From contig NZ_JAJIWP010000003.1 in assembly GCF_020880975.1 (NCBI RefSeq), positions 124,001 to 188,000 on the forward strand: DNA of 64,000 nt, in the 5' to 3' direction. Positions 54,362 through 61,540 of this stretch are shown piece by piece. The notes under the pieces are model-generated. The model was not told the DNA's origin. It was given only the letters and a program-made list of their open reading frames with translations, and ran no database searches. Numbering within the stretch: position 1 is the stretch's first letter; the number at the start of each line of letters is the position of its first letter. The position numbers and the translations under genes are program-made. The stretch is from Mucilaginibacter sp. UR6-1 (lineage in GTDB: Bacteria; Bacteroidota; Bacteroidia; Sphingobacteriales; Sphingobacteriaceae).

Positions 54362-54484
54362 AAAATAAAAGCCGTTCCAGTACTGAATACGGAACGGCTT
54401 CCCCAAAAAATTAACAATTAAATTAATTTCACCCCAGCAGCACAGTCGCAAGTAATATATTATGAAACCGAGGTTGTTTAATCT
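54362..54484 (-). ncRNA. Candidate small RNA, about 120 nt
   Basis: Minus-strand unit with no ATG ORF, between two minus-strand terminators. Its own promoter is TTTG-N19-TAACTTTA (54490-54520). It ends in a perfect 10-bp hairpin AAGCCGTTCC / GGAACGGCTT (54369-54400) followed on the minus strand by TTTTATTTTTA. The body includes GACTGTGCTGCTGGGGTG and an AT-rich stretch. The upstream gene's own terminator at 54554-54580 separates it from that gene. It resembles no RNA family I know. It points at the 3' end of the MFS gene, so it might act there or elsewhere. Confidence 0.5.
54369..54400 (-). terminator. Rho-independent terminator of the candidate small RNA
   Basis: AAGCCGTTCC / GGAACGGCTT, perfect 10-bp stem, 12-nt loop. 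The T tract is on the minus strand only; the plus side continues CCCCAAAAAA. It may still help stop the efflux operon 46 nt upstream on the plus strand. Confidence 0.72.
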
Positions 54485-54489
54485 TGCCC

Positions 54490-54520
54490 TAAAGTTACTT
54501 TAATCTGCCTTAAATACAAA
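54490..54520 (-). promoter_or_regulatory. Promoter of the candidate small RNA
   Basis: On the minus strand TTTG, exactly 19 nt, then TAACTTTA. This matches the Bacteroidota TTTG-N19-TAnnTTTG consensus except for the last base. Confidence 0.5.
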
Positions 54521-54553
54521 CTTTATTTTAGCAGCAAACAGTTTTTAAAAAAA

Positions 54554-54580
54554 ATGCCCCGGCTTTTAAGCACGGGGCAT
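54554..54580 (-). terminator. Rho-independent terminator of the AhpD-like gene
   Basis: ATGCCCCG / CGGGGCAT stem with additional inner pairing; eight T follow on the minus strand. 33 nt past the gene's stop codon. Confidence 0.85.
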
Positions 54581-54613
54581 TATAGTTTATAAAAAAACAG
54601 GGGGTAATGTGTA

Positions 54614-55198
54614 TTAAAATATCACTTTACCGGTTGCGGTAACTAATGATGCTATGCGTACGGCATCAAAAATACGCTCCTCGGTAGTGCCAAGTTTAAT
54701 TAACGAATCCTCGTGGGCGTTAACACACATCTCACAGCCGTTAACTGCCGATACGGCAAGGCTCAGCAATTCAAAAAACTCTTTACCGGTTACAGGCTTC
54801 ATCATCAGTTGCATGCGTATGCGGGCAGGTATCTGGGTGTATTTTTCCTTTTGGGTAAAGTGCCTGAAACGGTAAAACACATTGTTTGATGCCAATAATG
54901 ATGCACAGCCAACGGCTTCGGCAATCTCGGCAGCGGTTGCGCCCTGCTCTTCGCTGTATTTGGTGTAATACTTTGTAAGCGGGGTATTGTTATTGTTGGC
55001 AGCAATGCTCAAACCAATTAATCCACACTCTTTAGCGCTCAAATGCTCGCTGGTAAGGGTGCTGGTAAAGTTTAGTTTCAGATCGCGCAGGTAGCGTGAT
55101 TCGCCTTTTTCAAGCAGGCTAAGGCTCTCGGTACGGTAACCGGCTTCAAGGCCTGTTGCTTGCAATAATTCGGTTATTATTTCAGTGCTTTCGCTCAT
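54614..55198 (-). CDS. Carboxymuconolactone decarboxylase / AhpD-like alkyl hydroperoxidase
   Basis: A 194-residue all-helical protein of the AhpD class. The redox motif is Cys155-x-x-Cys158 with His162 (GCEMCVNAHEDSLIKLG), the same CxxCxxxH arrangement as AhpD's active site. The N-terminal half (LSLLEKGESRYLRDLKLNFT) matches the duplicated AhpD fold. It should reduce the peroxiredoxin encoded just upstream on the same strand (78 nt away). A hairpin at 55226-55259 lies between them, so it may have its own promoter or be partly read through. Confidence 0.9.
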   Translation of the reverse strand: MSESTEIITELLQATGLEAGYRTESLSLLEKGESRYLRDLKLNFTSTLTSEHLSAKECGLIGLSIAANNNNTPLTKYYTKYSEEQGATAAEIAEAVGCASLLASNNVFYRFRHFTQKEKYTQIPARIRMQLMMKPVTGKEFFELLSLAVSAVNGCEMCVNAHEDSLIKLGTTEERIFDAVRIASLVTATGKVIF

Positions 55199-55225
55199 GA
55201 TATTATAAAAATTGAGGTCAAAAAA

Positions 55226-55259
55226 ATCCCCGCATTATTCCTAATGATAGTGCGGGGAT
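55226..55259 (-). terminator. Rho-independent terminator of the peroxiredoxin gene
   Basis: Perfect 9-bp stem ATCCCCGCA / TGCGGGGAT with further inner pairing (TTAT/ATAG-like). On the minus strand TTTTTT follows, 18 nt after the stop codon. It probably gives strong peroxiredoxin and weaker AhpD expression. Confidence 0.85.
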
Positions 55260-55276
55260 ATATGTAAGTGTCAGTA

Positions 55277-55822
55277 TTAAGCGTTAAGGGTTTCCTGGCC
55301 TTTTTCCCAGTTACAAGGGCAAAGCTCGTCAGTTTGTAAACCGTCAAGCACACGCAGTACTTCTTTAACGTTACGGCCTACGTTCAGGTCGTTTACGCAT
55401 ACCCAACGTACAATACCGGTAGGGTCAATAATAAAAGTAGCGCGGTAAGCTATCTTTTCGGTAGGTTCTAAAATACCCAGGTCTTCAGCTAATGATTTTG
55501 AAGTATCAGCCAGCATCGGGAATTTAAGATCACGCAGATCGTCATGGTTCATTCTCCATGCATGGTGAACAAACTCTGAGTCGGTTGAAGCACCGATCAA
55601 ACGGGTTTCGCGGTCACGGAATTCGCCGTAGTTTTTGTTGAACTCAGCAATCTCGGTAGGGCAAACAAAAGTGAAGTCTTTTGGCCACCAGAAAATCACG
55701 GTCCATACGTTATCATCATTAACAAGGTAGTCAGAAGTTAAAGTTTCAAACTCTTTGCCTTTTTCAATGCTAACTACTGCTGTTTTAGAAAATGTAGGGA
55801 ATTTCTGTCCTATGGTTATCAT
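55277..55822 (-). CDS. Peroxiredoxin (AhpC/TSA family)
   Basis: A 181-residue thiol peroxidase reducing hydrogen and alkyl peroxides. Peroxidatic Cys54 is in DFTFVCPTEI, with the catalytic Thr51 three residues before it. Likely resolving Cys168 or Cys170 is in DELCPCNWEKG near the C-terminus. Thioredoxin fold. The ATG at 55822 is chosen: a TTG at 55858 is in frame but lies upstream of the -7 promoter element, so it cannot be used from that promoter. Paired with an AhpD-like gene downstream, which resembles AhpC-AhpD of mycobacteria. Confidence 0.95.
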   Translation of the reverse strand: MITIGQKFPTFSKTAVVSIEKGKEFETLTSDYLVNDDNVWTVIFWWPKDFTFVCPTEIAEFNKNYGEFRDRETRLIGASTDSEFVHHAWRMNHDDLRDLKFPMLADTSKSLAEDLGILEPTEKIAYRATFIIDPTGIVRWVCVNDLNVGRNVKEVLRVLDGLQTDELCPCNWEKGQETLNA

Positions 55823-55844
55823 ATTTGATGTTTTGATTTTTTTA

Positions 55845-55875
55845 CAAATGTACCCCAAAAAGGTGCCCCATCAAA
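55845..55875 (-). promoter_or_regulatory. Peroxiredoxin promoter
   Basis: On the minus strand TTTG-N19-TACATTTG, a perfect match to both Bacteroidota promoter elements and to the usual spacing, 22 nt before the ATG. This is the best promoter in the window and suggests high expression. Confidence 0.8.
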
Positions 55876-55937
55876 ATATGAATAATTTATAGCTTATAGT
55901 TTTTATCTATATTTTATGTTTGATAAATAGATTTCTG

Positions 55938-56795
55938 TTATTGCTGATTGGCGTGATCCAAAGCGCCCTGATTAAGACGTACATACTCCTCATCATTTGA
56001 GCTTTTTGCCAGTGCTATGCCTTGCTTTGCGGCCTTGATGGCTTCGGCCTTTTTGCCTTGTTTTAGCAGTACACGCGATTCCCATAATTTGAACCATGGT
56101 GCTTTTGGCTCAGCCTTTTGTGCCTCGTATACCCATTTAAGCGCTTTGTTCAGGTCCTGGTCGTTCTCGTAATAATATTGTATGGCATTAAAGTAAGGCT
56201 TTTTGGGCGCTTTCATTAACTGATCAATATTGGCAAGTATCTGTGCATTATCATTCGTTTGCATTTTAATGGCTATGGCCGTGTAATCCCATAATAAGTA
56301 CAGATCGGCATTTTTAGTGGTTACATTGGCAAAGGCAACGGTAAAGGTTTCACGTTTTTCTTTCAGTGCTATAACCGGTACTTTAAAGCGTAGCAGGTCA
56401 TCCTCCTGGTTATAATCATATGCGCCCCATTGTTTAACGGTTTTGTTCAGTATTATAGTCCATTCCTTTTCGCCGGGTATGGTAAACAACGAGTAAGTGC
56501 CCGGGGGTATCTTGTTGCCTTCAACAATGGTTTCTTCGCTAAAGGTAATGGTTGTTGCCCAGTTAGCGCCGGTACGCCAAACATCGCCGTAAGGCTGTAT
56601 GCCGCCAAATATTTTACGATCCCTAACATTAGGGCGCGAGTAGGTAAGGGTTATTTTGCCGAGGCCAAAATCCTGAATAATGGTTTGTGTGGAGCTTGCT
56701 TCGGGTATACGGGGGGCTTGTTGCTGTGCGTGTAAACTGGTGTTAAAACACGTAATTAGTGCAAGTGTAGCTATACAAGCTGATAAAAATTTCAT
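55938..56795 (-). CDS. DUF2911 domain protein
   Basis: A 285-residue exported protein; signal peptide to about residue 23 (LITCFNTSLHAQ). The DUF2911 domain covers about residues 30-175, with LGKITLTYSRPNVRDRKIFG, YGDVWRTGANWATTITFSE and IPPGTYSLFTIPGEKEWTII as clear family marks. The C-terminal third (about 190-285) looks like TPR helices (LNKALKWVYEAQKAEPKAPW, AIKAAKQGIALAKSS). Function of the family is unknown; it is common in Bacteroidota periplasm. Single gene. Confidence 0.9.
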   Translation of the reverse strand: MKFLSACIATLALITCFNTSLHAQQQAPRIPEASSTQTIIQDFGLGKITLTYSRPNVRDRKIFGGIQPYGDVWRTGANWATTITFSEETIVEGNKIPPGTYSLFTIPGEKEWTIILNKTVKQWGAYDYNQEDDLLRFKVPVIALKEKRETFTVAFANVTTKNADLYLLWDYTAIAIKMQTNDNAQILANIDQLMKAPKKPYFNAIQYYYENDQDLNKALKWVYEAQKAEPKAPWFKLWESRVLLKQGKKAEAIKAAKQGIALAKSSNDEEYVRLNQGALDHANQQ

Positions 56796-56908
56796 GGTGG
56801 TGAGTTAATAAATAATATTGTGATTAACGCAAAGTTGCCAACTAAGGTATGTATTAGAAATGAAAAGTTGATGAAGGTTTAATCGGGATGGCCCCGATAT
56901 AAAAATAA

Positions 56909-56939
56909 AAAGCCCCCCAGACTTGCTCCGGGGGACTTT
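56909..56939 (-). terminator. Rho-independent terminator of the sigma/anti-sigma operon
   Basis: AAAGCCCCCC / GGGGGACTTT stem with one mismatch; TTTTATTTTTAT follows on the minus strand. The gap 56796-57120 otherwise holds only the leader of the DUF2911 gene and an AT-rich stretch; I see no gene in it. Confidence 0.72.
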
Positions 56940-57120
56940 CAACCTAAACCTTATCACAATTAAACCGGTAAGTTTACCAGTTCATATAATGTATTACAAT
57001 TACTATACCAAAGTTTAAAGCCTTTTAAAATATATTCAGAGGCCGATATTTGGGGTTTATTGCTATTGTTGTGTGTATCCATTTGCACAAAGTGTCAGTA
57101 TTTTTGTACACTGTGTGTAA

Positions 57121-57615
57121 TTATGCCGCTTTGGCAATTTTCTTGCGGCGTAATAAGTGGTCAAACAGGTACAAGCCTAATACCACATCAAAAAATAAAA
57201 ATCCTTTTATTACACCGCTGCTTAATAAACCTGATACTTTGGGTAAGTTTAATTGCGGCATTTTCCATTCAATGTTACCGGCAGACCAATTGACCATCAA
57301 TATGGAGTAAATGACCAGTGCCGATATGGTTAAAATAAAAAACGCGGCTATACCTTTTATAATGCGGTTATCAATATTTGCCTTTAACGGTTTTAAGGCC
57401 TGTTCGGCACGTATCTGTTCCAATACATTGTAGGTAAACGCCATTGGTGGTTCATCAAGTTCAATGTTGGTAAACTCGGCATTCAGCGCCAGTAGCTCCC
57501 CGTATTTGCGGCGGTACACCTCATCATGCTCTATAAGCAAGGCAATGGCGGCCTGCTCGGCAGGCGTACAGGTACCGTCAATGTAATTCCAGAGTTTTTC
57601 TTCGATGCTGTTCAT
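57121..57615 (-). CDS. Membrane anti-sigma factor-like protein
   Basis: A 164-residue protein with a cytoplasmic N-terminus and two membrane helices (about 85-108, IIKGIAAFFILTISALVIYS, and 135-155, VIKGFLFFDVVLGLYLFDHL). The N-terminus (EEKLWNYIDGTCTPAEQAAI) has the helical layout of anti-sigma domains but no His-x3-Cys-x2-Cys zinc motif. Its ATG overlaps the sigma gene's stop by 4 nt, the usual arrangement for a sigma/anti-sigma pair. The signal it senses is unknown. Confidence 0.75.
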   Translation of the reverse strand: MNSIEEKLWNYIDGTCTPAEQAAIALLIEHDEVYRRKYGELLALNAEFTNIELDEPPMAFTYNVLEQIRAEQALKPLKANIDNRIIKGIAAFFILTISALVIYSILMVNWSAGNIEWKMPQLNLPKVSGLLSSGVIKGFLFFDVVLGLYLFDHLLRRKKIAKAA

Positions 57616-58193
57616 ATCAATTCCTTAGCTTCGTGTTTTAACAGGCGCTCCAGCTTTTCTTTTAAACGCTGCCTCGCCCTAAATAGTTTAACCTTAACCG
57701 TATTGGCCTCCATGTTCAGTGCCTGTGCAATTTCATCTAATGATTGTTCGCCTTTATAAAACAGGGTTATAACGGCGGCATCATCAGGCAAAAGCTGCTC
57801 AATGGCCAGGTTAAGGTAGTATGACCGTGACCGGTTCTCCACATTATTCATATCATAGCCCGAGGGTTTGTTCTCTATCTGTATAAAGGTTCCCTCGTCG
57901 TCTATCGAGTCAGTAGCTATCCGTTTTTTACGCAGATGCGTCATGGCTGTAGTATACACAATGCTATACAGCCAGGTACTAAACTTTGATTGCCCCTGAA
58001 ATGCCTGTAAATTGCGGTAAGCCTTTACAAAGCAATCCTGCGCTACCTCTTCGGCATCCTCACGGTTTTTGGTAAAACGCAGGGCTAAGGTAAATACAAA
58101 ACGCTGGTTCCGCCTGATCAGTTCGGCATAGGCCGATTGATCACCCGTGAGGCTTTGCTCAATAAGTTCGATATCTGTTGGCTTGTGTTGCAT
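57612..58193 (-). CDS. ECF RNA polymerase sigma factor (RpoE-like)
   Basis: A 193-residue sigma factor from ATG 58193. Region 2 is at about 20-85 (YAELIRRNQRFVFTLALRFT, DCFVKAYRNLQAFQGQSKFS with TWLYSIVYTTAMTHLRKKR). Region 4 is at about 135-185 (AVITLFYKGEQSLDEIAQAL, EANTVKVKLFRARQRLKE). An in-frame TTG at 58202 adds only three residues. Controlled by the overlapping anti-sigma gene. Unlike the sigma factor at 14054 it has no FecR or TonB receptor, so it probably reads an envelope stress. Confidence 0.94.
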   Translation of the reverse strand: MQHKPTDIELIEQSLTGDQSAYAELIRRNQRFVFTLALRFTKNREDAEEVAQDCFVKAYRNLQAFQGQSKFSTWLYSIVYTTAMTHLRKKRIATDSIDDEGTFIQIENKPSGYDMNNVENRSRSYYLNLAIEQLLPDDAAVITLFYKGEQSLDEIAQALNMEANTVKVKLFRARQRLKEKLERLLKHEAKELI

Positions 58194-58530
58194 GTATAAC
58201 AACTACTCTGACGCGTGCTGAGCAAATCAGGTTACAGCATTTTTTAAATTTCGTTAATTCCCTGCAATAAACACTATAAATGTTCAAGCACTTCAAAAGC
58301 AAATATTATTTACCTTATAAAATTGCAGCGTTTGCAGATAGATTGCATTACACGTTTAATTTAACATTTCCGGATAGATAGCATTCAGAATAGAATTTAG
58401 TATTCAGGTTTTAGAATTTTTTTTCAAATAAGGTGTAACCTCTTTTAAAATGATGTGGTCATAGCTTGCAAATACACCATTACGGTGTGATTAATAAACA
58501 AAATATTATCAACTTTATAAAAACTTAGTT
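58194..58530. other. 337-nt AT-rich intergenic stretch
   Basis: Gap between divergent genes. No ORF with coding character. It holds words such as AGAATTTAGTATTCAGG near 58391-58412 that recur in slightly changed form at 63200-63260, and a tiny palindrome ACACC/GGTGT near 58480. Both promoters of the flanking genes must lie here, but I see no clear consensus boxes. Confidence 0.4.
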
Positions 58531-58875
58531 ATGGACGGAAAAATTTTAATCCCGATTTTAATTACACTGGGATTGTTTGCTTTAATTTTTGGTATTTACT
58601 ATTTCCGCAACCGCGAACGCATGGCTATGATTGAGCGCGGCATGAACCCCCACGTTAAACCACAATCAGCACCGTACCAAAATTTAAAATGGGGTTTGCT
58701 TTTATTAGGTGCCGGTTTAGGCCTGTTTTTAGCAAGTGTGTTAACACGTACCATTTTAACTGGTGACGAAGACGAAAATGTAGCCATTTACTTCGGCCTG
58801 ATATTCATGTTCGGCGGTTTGGGTTTGTTCCTGTCATACCGCATCGAAAAAAAGGAAGTATTGGATAAAGAGTAA
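58531..58875 (+). CDS. DUF6249-like membrane protein
   Basis: A 114-residue protein with an N-terminal helix (about 5-24, ILIPILITLGLFALIFGIYY) and a short loop RNRERMAMIERGMNPHVK. Two further helices follow (about 52-73 and 84-100). The loop with MIERGMNP is characteristic of a small Bacteroidota membrane family that is often found beside ECF sigma/anti-sigma pairs, as here. Function unknown; perhaps part of the envelope stress regulon. Confidence 0.8.
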   Translation: MDGKILIPILITLGLFALIFGIYYFRNRERMAMIERGMNPHVKPQSAPYQNLKWGLLLLGAGLGLFLASVLTRTILTGDEDENVAIYFGLIFMFGGLGLFLSYRIEKKEVLDKE

Positions 58876-58895
58876 CACCACTGCAACTTATTATT

Positions 58896-58930
58896 AAAGC
58901 ATACCTGATTTAAGCCGGGTATGCTTTTTT
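58896..58930 (+). terminator. Rho-independent terminator
   Basis: AAAGCATACC / GGTATGCTTT perfect 10-bp stem with a 12-nt loop and six T, 20 nt after the DUF6249-like gene. Confidence 0.87.
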
Positions 58931-58995
58931 AATTAAACTTTTAGTTGTTATTTAATTGAGCGGTTTGTTATATTTATATAATAATTCAAAAATCA

Positions 58996-59682
58996 ATGAA
59001 AAATCTGATCTTATCCGCCTTGTTGCTTAGCAGCAGCGTTGCTTTTGCGCAAAAAGAAAAAACCCTCCCGATAACATACAATACCCAGGCTGTTTTTGCT
59101 TTAGCTGATGATGGTAAAACCAAAGAAGGCATGTACGCCGTGCGTAATACCAAAGACGATGGCGCCATAGTACAGGGTTTTTATAAAAACGGAGAGCGTA
59201 CCGGTACCTGGTACTTTTTTGATAACGATAAAAAGCTGGCCCTGCGCTACAACTACGATAGTAAAAAAATACTTTATTATGATAAGAAACAGCTTGACAA
59301 CGTAGAGGTAAAAATATCATCGGGCAATGATGAGGCTAAAAAAAATGCTTCGGCCCCGCTGCCTTTGTGTTCGGTAGATTATATGGCATCGCTTGTACTT
59401 AACAAGGTGCCTCAAATATTAAATGCGCCGGGTGGCGAAATAGAGGTAGTGATAGATGCCCGTGTGGGAGCTGATGGTAAAGCAAAATATACGGTTGCTT
59501 ATAAAACTGATAAGGGTGACTACGAAAAGCAAGCTATTAAACTTGATAATGACAGCGATAAGTTTTTAGTAAGCTGGATACCTGCGGCTTATAAAGGCCA
59601 GGCGCTTGATGCTGAATTTATAATGGTATCAAAATATAATAACGACACTAATAGTACACGCCGTACTAAGTGGTATAATTAA
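58996..59682 (+). CDS. Secreted protein with one MORN-like repeat
   Basis: A 228-residue exported protein, signal peptide to about residue 18 (LLLSSSVAFAQ). Near residues 55-80 a GFYKNGERTGTWYFFDNDKK stretch resembles MORN/YwqK-type repeats, which often sit in secreted or immunity proteins. The second half (about 125-228) has a TonB-C-like feel (PGGEIEVVIDARVGADGKAK), but I would not name it. Its stop directly abuts the stop of the convergent DinB-family gene: 59682 and 59683. Function unknown. Confidence 0.75.
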   Translation: MKNLILSALLLSSSVAFAQKEKTLPITYNTQAVFALADDGKTKEGMYAVRNTKDDGAIVQGFYKNGERTGTWYFFDNDKKLALRYNYDSKKILYYDKKQLDNVEVKISSGNDEAKKNASAPLPLCSVDYMASLVLNKVPQILNAPGGEIEVVIDARVGADGKAKYTVAYKTDKGDYEKQAIKLDNDSDKFLVSWIPAAYKGQALDAEFIMVSKYNNDTNSTRRTKWYN

Positions 59683-60201
59683 TTAACGTATACCATACCG
59701 CTCGCTGAGCAGGTTTAAATGATATCTTACGTGCCCTGCCGCTGCATAAGCCAGGGCACGTACTGTTATAGGGTGGCCGCTGGCTATGCCACGGCGTGTT
59801 TGCTGCTCATCAGTAACCGAACGGAAAAAACAGAGGGTGGCCTTGCGTACAGCTATAAATTCATCAGTTAATTCCTGGATGCTGCGCGAGTTAAATCCTG
59901 CGTTGTTTACGTATACATCCTGGTCAAAGCCCGGTAGCTCGGCCTGCCCGCGCGCAAAGCAAAACGCCCTGAAGCTAAATACACGGTCGGTATCGGTTAA
60001 ATGGCCAAGCACTTGCTTCAACGTCCATTTACCTTCGGCATAGGCATACATGGCCTGCTCGTTACTGAGTTTATAAAACAGGTGTTGTATAATATCTGTT
60101 TGTGCCTGCAATATTTCCAGCACATCTTCATTATTGTTAATAAGGTTGATATAGCCGCCCGGTTGAGGGGCGTACTCGTCAGGCTGTGGTTTGCTGATCA
60201 T
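59683..60201 (-). CDS. DinB-family (DinB_2) protein
   Basis: A 172-residue four-helix protein. Expected metal-binding His residues are in LKQVLGHLTDTDRVF (about 69) and in AYAAAGHVRYHLNLLSERYG near the C-terminus. DinB-like proteins include metal-dependent thiol-transferases and damage-induced proteins; the exact reaction is unknown. Its start lies 23 nt inside the end of the histidine kinase gene, so the two are translationally coupled. Confidence 0.88.
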   Translation of the reverse strand: MISKPQPDEYAPQPGGYINLINNNEDVLEILQAQTDIIQHLFYKLSNEQAMYAYAEGKWTLKQVLGHLTDTDRVFSFRAFCFARGQAELPGFDQDVYVNNAGFNSRSIQELTDEFIAVRKATLCFFRSVTDEQQTRRGIASGHPITVRALAYAAAGHVRYHLNLLSERYGIR

Positions 60202-61387
60202 TTTTTATGGCTTTTAAAACTATTCTGAAAGTTGTGCCCTTACCTACTTCCGAATCCTTTACATAGATGTGCCCGTTATGGTAATTCTCTACCATGCGTT
60301 TGGTGAGCGAAAGGCCTAAACCCCAACCGCGTTTGCGGGTAGTATATCCGGGTTGAAAAACAGTATCGAACTTTGAGCGGGGTATGCCCTTACCGGTATC
60401 GGTAACATCAATAAACACCTGCTTTTTGCTTTCGCTTATCTCAATACTGATGGTGCCCCTGTCGGCAATGGCGTTAACGGCGTTTTTCAACAGGTTTTCC
60501 AGCACCCAGTCAAACAGCGGGATGTTCAGGCCGGCCTTAACATCGCTATTACCGCTCATATTAAAGGTAATACGGTCGCTTACCCGCACCCTGAAGTAGT
60601 CCGTAAAATCCTTAACCACATCAAATACCACATGTTCTTCCAGTATCGGGCGCGAACCTATTTTGGAGAATCTGTCGGCCACAATTTCCAGCCGCTTAAC
60701 ATCATTCTCCATCTCGGCAATTAACTGGTCGTTTTCGGCGTTGAATTTATCCTTGATCAGCTCTATCCACGCCATGAGCGATGATATGGGCGTACCCAGT
60801 TGGTGGGCGGTTTCCTTAGCAAGGCCTACCCAAACCTGGTTTTGTTCTGACTTTCGGGATGAGCTGAATGCCGTATACGCCGTCAGCAAAAATATGGCTA
60901 TCACCGATAGCTGCACATATGGGAAATATTTAAGCTGCGTGAGCAAGGCCGAATCCTTATAATAAACCAGCCACTGCGAGCCGAATACCTCGAGCCTTAT
61001 CGGTTCATGCTGCTCCTTCATGTAGTTCAGTTCCTGCCTGAAGTAGGTGGTATCGTATTGAATGTTCTTGTTTTCCTCAGCTTCAAGCTTAATAAAGGTT
61101 TTGGTGCTGTCCAGCCCTTTTTTGTATTTAAATTCGCCCTTATCATCAACTACCAGTGCCGGTACGGTAAGGCTGTCGCGCACGGCAAAAACGTAATTCA
61201 AAAAATCGTTATCATCGCTCAAAAATATCTGGCGCATGCTTAACGCCCATACCTGCGCGCGGGTGCGCTCGCTTTGGGCAATGTTTTTAACCAGGTAGTT
61301 GGTGTATAATAATGATCCGCTGGCTATCACCACGGCAAAGGCAAGTAACAGGTATTTCCAGCGGCGTTTTTGTTGGTACGGATTCAT
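60179..61387 (-). CDS. Sensor histidine kinase
   Basis: A 402-residue inner-membrane kinase. First helix at about 12-32, periplasmic sensor region to about 150, second helix at about 155-175 (YVQLSVIAIFLLTAYTAF). The phospho-acceptor is His195 in KETAHQLGTPISSLMAW. The ATPase domain follows: LLKNAVNAIADRGTISIEI (N box), DTGKGIPRSKFDTVFQ (G1) and GWGLGLSLTKRMVENYHNGH (G2). The ATG at 61387 is chosen over an in-frame GTG at 61408. No response regulator gene is adjacent, so it is an orphan; the overlapping DinB-like gene is its only operon partner. Signal unknown. Confidence 0.92.
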   Translation of the reverse strand: MNPYQQKRRWKYLLLAFAVVIASGSLLYTNYLVKNIAQSERTRAQVWALSMRQIFLSDDNDFLNYVFAVRDSLTVPALVVDDKGEFKYKKGLDSTKTFIKLEAEENKNIQYDTTYFRQELNYMKEQHEPIRLEVFGSQWLVYYKDSALLTQLKYFPYVQLSVIAIFLLTAYTAFSSSRKSEQNQVWVGLAKETAHQLGTPISSLMAWIELIKDKFNAENDQLIAEMENDVKRLEIVADRFSKIGSRPILEEHVVFDVVKDFTDYFRVRVSDRITFNMSGNSDVKAGLNIPLFDWVLENLLKNAVNAIADRGTISIEISESKKQVFIDVTDTGKGIPRSKFDTVFQPGYTTRKRGWGLGLSLTKRMVENYHNGHIYVKDSEVGKGTTFRIVLKAIKNDQQTTA

Positions 61388-61502
61388 ATTAAGGTGCACA
61401 AAGTACACAATTGGGTTGAAACGTAAAAGCGTATATTTTGGTACCGGCAGGTTTGCGGCAAGTCAGTATACCGCCATAATAAACATGGCTGTGCATCAAC
61501 TG

Positions 61503-61533
61503 TTCGCTTAATCGCTCATTAAAATTATCTTTG
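61503..61533 (+). promoter_or_regulatory. Probable gltX promoter
   Basis: TTCG-N19-TATCTTTG: perfect TAnnTTTG -7 box at correct spacing from a three-of-four -33 box. It ends 7 nt before the ATG, so the message would be leaderless or nearly so. Confidence 0.5.
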
Positions 61534-61540
61534 CGGCATC

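Noticed and set aside
55823..55858. TTG start for the peroxiredoxin
   Set aside because: It lies upstream of the -7 box of the perfect promoter, so it would not be in the message.
61388..61408. GTG start for the histidine kinase
   Set aside because: The ATG at 61387 gives the normal short basic N-terminus before the first membrane helix.
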